64,000 bases of DNA from positions 62,001-126,000 of the forward strand of contig CAKOWZ010000001.1 in assembly GCA_934129745.1 (NCBI GenBank), read 5' to 3'. The position numbers and the translations under genes are program-made. Each line of letters opens with the position of its first letter. The first letter of the stretch is position 1. The stretch comes from an uncultured Clostridia bacterium (GTDB lineage: Bacteria; Bacillota; Clostridia; TANB77; CAG-508). Under the pieces are notes generated by a model. That model searched no databases. It was not told the origin of the DNA and saw only the letters and a program-made list of their open reading frames with translations. This document shows positions 40,301-52,300 of the stretch, piece after piece.

Positions 40301-43300
40301 GTTAGTGGATATCGTTTATTAAATGATATTTCAATTCAATTAACTATTGAATCAGATGTTTCATCAGATGGAAAAACTAAAATAATTAAAAAAGTAACAC
40401 CAGCTGTTTATAGAAATTCACAAACAAATGAAGCTTTTGAAATGGAAAGATTAGTTAGAGAAAAATTAAGTGTAATGGTTGATAATTCAGGTACAGGAAT
40501 TGTTGTAACAATTCCAAATGAAAATACAACAGGATTTAATTTTAAGGTTAAAAAAGTAGATGAAAATGATGAAATTTTAAATGGCTCTAAATTTACTGTA
40601 AAAGGTCCAAATGATGAATTATTACTTGATAATCAAGAATTAACTGATGGATATTTTGTAAAACAATATAATGGTGTAAAAACAAATGAAACATATCAAT
40701 TTATGGTAACAGAAAATGAAGCACCAGAAGGTTATAAAAATCTATTAAAAGGATTTGATTTAAGAGTAAGTGTTGATATTGGAGTTGATGGAAAACTTGA
40801 TTTAAAAAATTCATTTATTGAAGTAATTCCACAAACAGAAGATTATGATAAAGATTATTATGGTGATCTTCTTGAAAAAGTAAAAAATGAAGAAATTAAT
40901 TTAAGTATAGAAGATTCTAATACTATTACATTGAAAATTGAAAATGAAAAAGCTGTTAAAGATTATAAATTTTCATTATTAAAAACTGAACTTGATAGTG
41001 ATGTTCCATTAAAAGGCGCACAATTTAAAGTTACAAAAAATGATGAAGAATTAAAAACATTTGAAACAAATAGTTTAGAATCTGTATTAATTGATGATGT
41101 TAAAAATATTACTGTAGGTTCAAGTGTTGAATATGAAATTGAAGAAACACAAGCACCAGAAAATTATACTTGTAATTATAAAAAAGTAAAAGTTGTTGTA
41201 AGTGTTGATTTAAGTGGAAATATTTCAGCAAAAATAACACAAATTATGGAAAACACAGTTATAGAAGAATGGAAAGATTATGATGAAAATGTAAATGGAA
41301 GTGAACTTAGATTAAATGTTAATGATGATAATACAATTGAATTACACTGGGAAAATCCTTCAACATATACATTATATTTATTTAAAGAAGGATATGAAAG
41401 AACAACAGAAATATTAAATTATAGTAATGATTTAATAGCTGAAGAAACAGATAAAGGATATACTAATAGTTTACCATTATTAGCAGGTGCCAAAGTTTCT
41501 GTAACAGATGAAAAAGGCGTAAATCAAGAAATTACAACATTAGGAAATCGTGGTAGAACTTTTTACAAAAATGATGTAAAAGCTAACCAAGAATATATAT
41601 ATGAATTTAAAGAATTACAAACAGTTGATGGATATGTAAATGATTTTGAAGGTGCAAAACTTGTTGTTCATATTCGTACAGATTCAAATGCTAAATTAGT
41701 TGATGTAAATCAAAATAGAAAAAATATATATAGTTATTTTGAGATTATTGATGAAACAGGAACAAAAACAACTGAAGAATTACAAACTATTGCATCTAAA
41801 GTATTTTTTGGAATTAAAGATAGAAAAGCATATTTATTTATGGTTAACTCTAAAATAGAAGAACCTCAATATTATAAATTAAGATTATGGAAAATTGATG
41901 ATAAAACAAAAGAAGCATTAAAAGGTGCTGAATTTGAAATTAAAATGAAAGATAATAATGGTGAAACAACTCTTGATTCAAATTCTATTAAAGAAGGAAT
42001 CCAAAACTTTGGAACTGATAATTATGGTTTCATAAATCTTGAAGGATTATTAGTTGAACAAGGAACACATACATTTACAATTAAAGAAACTAAAGCTCCT
42101 AAAGGATATTTATTACCTGAAAATCTAACTATTACAGTTACTGTAAATGTTGGTGATGCATATGCTAATTTAAGAAATATTCAATCACAAGATGTTAGTG
42201 TAAATGTTTCTGGAACAGAAGAAACTGTAACTTCAAGTGTTGATGATGATGGTTTAATTACAATTGTAATTCCAAATAGATCTAGTGATTTTAAATTTAA
42301 ATTACGTAAGGTTGATATGGATGGAAATTTAATTAAAACTTCTGTTGATGAAAATGGTACAAAACAAGGTACAAAATTAACTTTTGTTGCAAATGGTGAC
42401 AGAATTTATGATGGTACAACATATTTTGATGATGGTGAATATACATATACATGTAATACAGGTGAACAAGAATTATCAAGAAAGAAAACTTATAAATTTG
42501 CTGTATCTGAACAAGAAGCCAAAAATGGTTATTATAATATTTTAGGTGAATATGCAATTAATGTAACTGTTGCTTTAGATGATAATGGAAGAGTACTTCC
42601 TGTAAATCCAAATGATCCAACAGATTCTGAATTACTTAAATATACAAGTTATAGTATTATTGGACCAATTGATCAAGAACTTTCTAGAGAAGAGGTTCCA
42701 AATTATGTAAGACTTTATATTACAGAAGATGATGAAGGTGTACAAACTGTTACATTAGAAATTATAAATCCTTGGAAATATAAATTACGTTTAAGAAAAA
42801 CTGATACATTAGGAAATCCTTTAGATAAAGCTATTTTGACTGCAGATATACAAAGAAGAGGAGAAAAAACAGAGGAAGTAAGACTTGCTCGTCAAGATGT
42901 TAATGAATCTGGATTTATTGAAATTGAAAAAGATGAAACACAAACTTGGATAATTGATGAAATTGCAGTTGATAATCCATATTCTAATATTTTATTAGGT
43001 AATAAAGCATTATATATTAATACTAAAATGGTTGATGGAAAATTAACTTATGATTATAAAGTTCATGATATTATAGATGGAAATGAAGTAATCTATGGTG
43101 ATGATAATGAGATTTATAAATTTATAAGTGTTAATATAATAAATGAAAATGGAAATAGTGTTATAGATGTTCAAATTAAAAACCCTGTAACTATTATAAC
43201 TAGAGTTGTAAAAAATAATATGCAATCAGGACCTATAAATTCTGCAATGCTTGAAATGAATGGAATAAAAAATATTAATGAAGATGGTTCTTATAATTCT

Positions 43301-46300
43301 GAAATTGAAATTAAAGAACAAAATGTTTCAACAGGTGAAATTAAAACATTTATTGTTTCAGAATTAAAAACAGATGCACCATATATTAATGTTTTAGGTA
43401 ATAATAAAATATTTGTTGATGTTCGTTCAAATATTGATGGTGAGGTTCAAATTGTTGGAAAAGGTTATATTGATGAAAATGGTGTACGTCATAATGGATT
43501 TGGCAAATTTTATAAATATGTTTCAGTTAGTGTTGGATTAACTTCACAACAAATAGTAACAATTTCAATTAAAAACCCAATGGAAGTTTTAATTAATGTT
43601 TCTAAAGTTGATGAAAATGGAAATCCACTTCCAAATGCTCAATTAGAATTAACAGAACTTAACAAATCTGTTGTAACAAATGAAATTACTAATGCAGGTA
43701 AAAATGATATTGTTAAATATTCTGATAATATTCAATATACAACAACAGATACTAAAGATTACAGTGATTTTATTATTAGAGAAATAAATTCTCCTGATGG
43801 TTATACAAATATACTTAAAAATAAAGAAATTCATTTTAGAATATTTAAAACACCAACAGGAATAGCAATTGGTTCAATTTCAATTTATAATATTACAGAT
43901 AGTGGAAGAGAATTAATTGATGAATCAGATGATATTTATAAAGATATTAGTTTGGAATTAATTCCAGTTGAAGAATCAAAAACTAAAATACCAACTGTAA
44001 ATGTTAAAATTGCAAATGAAACAGATATTAGTTTAGATATTCAAAAACAAGTAACAAATGGTGTTGAATATAATGGAGCAGAAATTGAATTATATGAATT
44101 AAATAATGAAACAAATGAAAAAACATTAATTAAAAATAATATTATAAATAATGTAAAATTAGCAAATATCACACAAAATGATATACATGTTTTACCAAAT
44201 AAAACTTATACATATGTAATTAAAGAAAAATCTACAACAACACCACATGTAAATATTTTAAGTGATGATAAAGAAATAAGATTAAATGTTAGATTAAATA
44301 AAGATGAAACAACAGGAGTGTTAACTCCAGAGTATAATTATAATTTATATGATAAAGATGGAAATGTATTAGAAAATGATGATGCAAAAAATTTCATAAC
44401 TTTTGGTGTTGATAAAAATGGAACAACAGGAAAATATACATTTAATGTATATATTCAAAACCCTGTAATGTTTAAAATGAAATTCTTGAAAACAGATACA
44501 ACAGGAAAATCAATTGCAAAAAAAGCTATAATTACAATTAATGGTGAACAAAATAATGGTAGTGCAAATAAAACTTATAGTAATTTGAAAATTGGTGATA
44601 CTGTATCATTTGATATAGGTGAAACAAGTGCAGACCAACCATTTACTAATATGTTAGGAAAAAATCATATTGTTTTAATTGCAAGAGTAATGGAAAATGA
44701 GCAAATGAGTATTGTTGGAAGATTGTTTATAAACACACAAACAGGTGCTACAATGCAATCAATTCCAAGTGAAATTGCAAAATATTTAAGTGCAGAATTT
44801 ATAACAGATGATGAAGGAATTCCAACACTTGATATTAAACTTCAAAACCCATTATCTTATAAAATTAAATTAACAAAACAAGATATGGCAGGATTAGGAT
44901 TAAAAGGAACAGATATTGTTGTAACTAATAAAACTACTGGAGAAGTTTATGAAAATAATGGTTCAGATACATTAGAATTTATGGTACAAAATCAAAAAAT
45001 TGGTGATAAAACTGATTTAGAAATTAGAGAAAAATCATCAATTGGAAATTATGAAAATGTTTTTGAAGGAAAAGTAATACAACTTCAATTTAGTGTAAAT
45101 TCTGATTATACTGTTAGTTGTTCTTCTAAAAATATGACTTATGTTGATAATGGTGTAAATAAAACAAGTGAAATACCATCAAAATATTTTGGATTTAATA
45201 TTGAAAATAATGATGAAATAACAGTAAATATTGAAATGAAAAATCCAATTAAATATGATTTAGCTATTATTAAAACAGATATGTCAGGAAATGAATTACA
45301 AGGTGATGACCTTAAAATTCAAGTAACAAAAAATTCTGATGAACCAATAAGTAATAATGGTAAATCTAATATCAAATTTGAAGAAAAAGATTTAGCACCA
45401 AATACAGTAAATACCTATGTTATCGAAGAATTAAGTACAATTGCACCTCATATTAATGAATTAGAAAACAAGAAATTAATTGTTGAAGTAAGAGTTGATG
45501 AAAAAGGTGATTTAATTGTTCAAAAATTTGATGTTATTGATAAACAAACAGATCAAATAATTAATTGTGAATATGTAAATTATAGTTTAGATGAATTTTC
45601 AGAAGATGGTACAAGATTAATTAAAATTATTATAAAAAATCCATTAACATATATTACAAGAGTTGTAAAAACAAGCACAGATTTTGGATATATTAATAAT
45701 GCAATAATTTCAATTAATGATGTAACAAATGTTGATACAAGTGTATCACCTGCTGTTAAAAAAGATAAAGCTGTAATTACTGAAACAGATGTTGAAATTG
45801 GTAAAGTTAAAAGATATATTATTTCTGAAACAGAAACAGAAAAACCTTATGTAAATATTCTTGGAAAAAATAAATTATTTGTTGATGTATTTATGAATTC
45901 AAACTTAGAACTTGAAATACAAAAACGTGGATATATTGATGAAAATAAAGTTGAACATGAAGGATTTGGAAAATTTGAAAAATATGTACAAGTTTCAGTA
46001 TATAAAGATGAGAAAACTAAAATTTCTACATTAACAGTATTTTTAACAAACCCAACTCAATATATTGTTAGATTATATAAAGTTGACTCAAATAATGACA
46101 AACTTTTAAACACTGATATTCAAATTACAAAAAATAATGGTGAAATATATACATTTAAAAATGATGAAAATGGAAATCCAACAAATGTGATTGAAATTCC
46201 ATGTATTGGTGATAAAACACAAGAATCTTTTGTTGTACAAGAAGTAAATTCATTAAATGGATATAACAATAATTTAAAAGGAAAACAAATGAAGTTTAGT

Positions 46301-49300
46301 GTTAAAGCTACAAATAATAAAGTTTTAACAACAGATATGCAAGTTGTAGACCTTGAAAATTCAGGAAAAATCGAAAATGGATTTGATTCAGTAAGTGACT
46401 ATTTCTCATTAGTTACAAAACAAAGTAATGAAACATCAGATGGAATACCTGTTATAGAAATGGTTATGAAAAACACAACAGATATTAATTTGAATATTGA
46501 AAAACATAAGACAAATGGTGATTTATATGATGGAGCAGAAATTGAATTATATGAATTAAATAATGAAACAAATGAAAAAACTTTAATTAAAAATAATATT
46601 GTAAATAATGTTAAACAATCAAGTATTACACAAAATGGAATAAATGTAGTTCCAAACAAAACATATACATATGTAATTAAAGAAAAATCAACAACAACAC
46701 CACATGTAAATATTTTAGGTGATGATAAAGAAATTAGATTTAATGTAAGATTAAATAAAAATAATGATACATCTGAATTAGTATTAGATGAAAATCTAGC
46801 TAAAGTTGAAGTTTATGATAAAAATGGAAATTTATTAGTAAATGATTCAAGTTTAGAATTTATAAAAATCATACCTGTAAAAAATGCAGAAACAGGAAAA
46901 TATACAATTAATGTATATATTGAAAACCCATTACAATTTAAAATGAAATTTACAAAAACAGATTCTGTAGGAAATGCAATTCCTGGTAAAGCTCATATTA
47001 CAATTAATGGTGTTGAAAATACTGGTAGTGCTGAACAAATATATACAAATATGAAAATTGGAGATACTGTTGAATTTAAAGTTAAAGAAATTAATGTTAC
47101 AGACCCATTTGTAAATACTTTAAATGATGATACATTAACAATTGTTGCAAGATTAATGGAAAATGAAAAACTTGAGGTTATTAATACATATACTCAAGGT
47201 AAATCAACAAATGATGAATTAGTTGATGGAATTACAAATGATTATTTTAGTTATCAAATAAAAGAAGAAAATGGAATTCCTGTATTAGATATGAAACTTG
47301 AAAATCCAGTTAAATTCTTGTTTAGATTAACAAAACAAGATATGGCAGGAATTGGATTAGATGGTTCAGATATTTCAGTTACTTATGATGGAGTAACATA
47401 TTCAAATAAAGGTAAACAAACATTAGAAATTCCAGTAACAGTTGATAATATAAATGATTCACACACATTTGCTATTAGGGAAAATTCTGCTAAAGAAAAT
47501 TATCAAAATGTATTTGAATCTGAAATTTATTATTTAACTGTAAAAATTAACAAAGATAATGATTATAAACTTGAAAAAGTTTCTTGTATGAAATTAATAT
47601 TAAATGGTAATAAAGTTCCAACTATTATATCATTTGATGATAATAAATATATTAGTACAACCATAGATTCTGATGTTAATGATGGAACACCTGTAATGAC
47701 AGTAGATGTTGTAATGAAAAACCCTATTAAATATGATTTTGAAGTTGTAAAAACAGATTTATCTGGAAATGAATTAAGTGGTGATAAACTAAAAATTCAA
47801 GTAACAAGAAATTCTGATGAACCAAAATCTAATGAAGGAAAATCTAAAATTAAATTTGAAGAAAGAGATTTAGTTCCAAATACTGTAAATACTTATGTTG
47901 TTGAAGAATTAAGCACAATTGCACCACATGTTAATGAATTAGAAAATAAAAAATTGACTGTTCAAATAAGAGTTGATGAAAAAGGTGGATTAATAATTCA
48001 AAAACTTGAGGTAACAGATAAAACAACAGGTGAAATTATTCCAAATAATTATATTGGATATGATGATAAAGCAGTATCTGCAGATGGTACAAGATTAATT
48101 AAAATATTTATCAAAAACCCAATTAGTTACAGATTTAAAGTAATTAAAACTGAAACTCAAAGCCCTGAAAATAAAATGAATGGAACAATTCCAAATAAAT
48201 TAGAAGGTGCTTCATTCCAAGTAAATGAATTTGCAAATTCTAATGGAAGTTCTGAAATTAATTTAGTGGTTAATGATGTTAAAATTGGTGATAGAAAAAC
48301 ATTTGTAATTACTGAGAATTCATCAGTTGGAGCACATGATAATATATTAAAAAATAAACAAATTATATTAACAACTTTAATGGAATCAGATAGTAAGTTA
48401 ATAATTGCTTCTGGTGAATTAAAAGATACAGTAACAGGGGAAAGTGTTGTAATTAATGATGAAATAAAACAACAATATAGATTTGATTATGACATTGTTA
48501 CTGATAATGATGGATTTGAAACAGTTAGAGTTATAATTCAAAATCCAGTTAAAATTAGAATGAAAGTTGTTAAAAAAGATGCAACTGGAGTACAAGAATT
48601 ATCTGGAGCAATGATTGAATTGAAAAAAGATAATAAAGTTGTTGCAGATAATAAAAATACAGGATCAGCAGTATTAGAATATACAGTTGAAAATATTGGT
48701 AAATTTGAGAACTTTACATTTAATATAAATGAAAATTCTTCTGTAAGTCCAAATGAAAATATCTTAAGTGGTAAAACTCTTGTAATTGCAGGATTATTAA
48801 ATGGAAATGAAAAAGTTGGTATTATTAATAAAGCAATTTATGATACTAAAAATGGAAAACAAGTTGATTTAGATAATTTTGTTAATGTATATGTTGATGA
48901 AATTGATGGAATTCAAACAATTGTTGCAGAAATTACAAACCCAGTTGGATATGATTTAGACTTAATTAAAAATAATGCTGGTATAGGATTTTTGGTAAAT
49001 ACTAAGTTTCAAGTATATAGAGAAGGTGTTCAAAATGCAATATTTGATGGTTATGTAACAGATATTAATACATTTAAAAATCCAGAAGTAAGTGAAAAAC
49101 AGATGAAAGCTGGAAAATATACATATTATATTACTGAAACTAAAGAAGCAAGACAAAGATATGTTAATATTTTAGATGGAAAATATATTAAATTAAATGT
49201 TGAAGTTGATGGTACAGGAAAAGTAAGTATATTAAATAATAAAGGTGAATTAGACCAAGAATATTATGAAGTATATGAAGGTGATATTGCAAACAGAAAA

Positions 49301-52300
49301 GATAGTGATAAATTAGTTGATAAATCTGATTTAATTTATACACATATTTCTGTTGGAATGAATGTAGATACAACTACAAAAAAATATATGATTAAATGTA
49401 ATGTTACAAACCCTGTTAGATATACTGTTGAACTTGAAAAAGTTGATAGTGTAAATAATCCATTAGAAGGTGCAGATTTTGAACTTGTAAGTGAAATAAT
49501 AGATTCACAAAATGCAGTTAAAACAGATTTAAACAAAACCGTTGGTGTAACAGATATTTCAGAAGATGGTGTAGTTAAAGGAACAACAAATAAAGATGGA
49601 AATATTAGTTATGAAGAAACTTTTGTAATGGCTGGAACATATGAATATGAGTTAAAAGAAATTAAAACTCCTGGTGAACAATATGTAAATCCATTTGATG
49701 GATATTCAATATACTTCAAAGTAGGAATAAATGAGTCTGGTGATATAGAATTATTATCTTATGAAAATGGAAAAAATTGTTATATTGTAAAAACTGGAAC
49801 ACGTGGAGGAAACGAAATTGAGGCAACTCAAGATATTTATGATTATTTAACAATTTCAAGAAAAAATAATCAAATTATTGCTAAACTTGAAATTGAAGTT
49901 GAAAACCCAGTTAGATATAAATTTAAACTTGATAAAGATATTTATGGTACTGAAAACTTGCCATTAGTTGGAGCTAAATTCAATATTGAAAGTAGTTTAA
50001 TTAAAAAACAAGGTGGAAGTAAAACAGATATGTCTAAAACAACTGGAGTAACTAGTGTTGCAGAAGATGGAGTTGTTTCAGGAACAACAAATAATGATGG
50101 TACAATTTCTTTTGAAGAAACTATGGTAAGACCTGGTATTTATGAATACTGGATTTCAGAAATTGAAACTGGTGATGAAAATGTATTAAATGCATTACAA
50201 GGTACAAATATTAAAATATATGTTAAAGTTACATCAGATGGTACAATTTATACTGTAACAGATGATGAACAAAAACAAATTATACAAGATGGAGTATTTT
50301 ATTTATATGATTCAGATAGAAAAAATAAAATTGATTTTGATAAAACTTCAATTGATGAATTAATTAAAGTATATGTAACTTCTGAAAATAATGTAAATAC
50401 AATTCATGTTGATATTGATGACCCTCAAGTATATAATTTTGATATGATTAAAACAGATATTGATTTATATAATTTAGATGGATATTTAAATTATAATATG
50501 AATGATGTTAATTTTGAGGTTAAAACATATAAAGAAAATAAATCAGGTGAAATTGAAGAAATCAATTTAAAATGTGGTTATGATAATACAAGTGTTATAG
50601 ATACAAGTAAATTAGTAACATCAACTATTGATCAAACAACTGGTATGATTTCATTAAAAGATATTTTAATTGAAAGTGCTGGTACATATTATTTCGAATT
50701 TATTGAAACAACACCTAAAGATCCAATTATATACAAAGATAAATCTGAAAATGTAAAAGTAAAAGTTGTAATTGGTGTAAATGAAGAACATAACAAATAT
50801 GTTGTGGAAAATGTGGAAGTTGTTCAAGGTGAAAAATATGTAATTCCTGGACATACAAAAGTTGAAGATAGTAATGTAACAGTTAATATTACTAATGAAA
50901 GGGTTAAAGGTTCATATGATTTGGAAATTACTAAATTAGATGAATTATTAGGACATCCTTTAACAGGTGCAAAATTTGTTGCTGAAGCATTTGATGTTAA
51001 GAAAAGTGAGTTAAACAATGGTTCTGATAATAATTCTGATAATAGTGAAATTGAAATTGGTGAACAAATTGAGTTATATAAATCAAATGATGATGTAACT
51101 TCAATGAATAAAATTATCCCAGGTGTGTTATCAATTAAGAATGATAATGGAACATTTAAAATTAGTAATATTAGAATTGAAAATCTAAAACCTTATATTA
51201 TTAGAATAACAGAAATAGAGGCTCCAGAGACTTATACAATTTTAAGAGATCCGATTTATATTTTGGTAACACCAAAAATTGATGGACAATTTGATGATTC
51301 TAAATATGTTATTGATACTGTTCAGTTGATAAGTGGTGATAATGATGGATTGGTTAGATTGTTAGGTAATAGCACAGATGATAAATCTGGTGAAGGAACT
51401 ACTGGTGAAAAATCAGATGGTAAATCTGGTGAAGAAACAAAAGATGAAAAATCAGATGGTAAATCTGGTGAGGAAACAAAAGATGAAAAATCAGATGGTA
51501 AATCTGGTGAAGGAACAAAAGATGAAAAATCAGATAATAAATCTGATGAAGAAACAAATGATAAATTAATTAAAGATGTAGGAAATTTGATTAAAATTGA
51601 AATTAAAAATGACCAATTTGATTTAGCTTTAAGAAAATATATTTCATCAATTAATGGAAAAGATGTAACAAGATGGACTGAACCAGAAATTGATACAAGC
51701 AAATTATCTACTGGTGAATCTACTACAGCAGAATATTATAATGACAAATTACCATTAAGAATTTATTCTGGTCAAGAAATTATTTACACATTACGTGTAT
51801 ATAATGAAGGTCAAATAGATGGTTATGCAAATAAAATTGTTGACCATTTACCTGAACAATTAGAATTTTTACCAGATGATGAATTTAATAAATCAAGAGG
51901 CTGGAAATTGGTTGAAGAAACAAAAGATAATAGTGAAAATAAAGGTGTGAAAATTGAAACAGATTACTTATCAAAAGCTAGAAATGAAGATGAAAATGTA
52001 ATAAAAGCATTTAATAAGGAAACTGGTGAAATTGATTACCTTGAAGTACAAGTAAAATGTAAAGTTAAACAAAAAGTCGAACCTAAAACATATATCACAA
52101 ATATTGCAGAAATTACAGAATATGAAGGAAAAAATAGACCTAATGTAATAGACAGAGATTCAAGTGGCTCAAATGCTGATATCCCAAGTGGAAAAGACCT
52201 TGAACAATATAAACAAGAAGAAATTGAAAAACAACAAAATTCAACTACTCTTGAAAATAAATATATAAAAGGTCAAGAAGATGATGATGATTTTGAAAAA

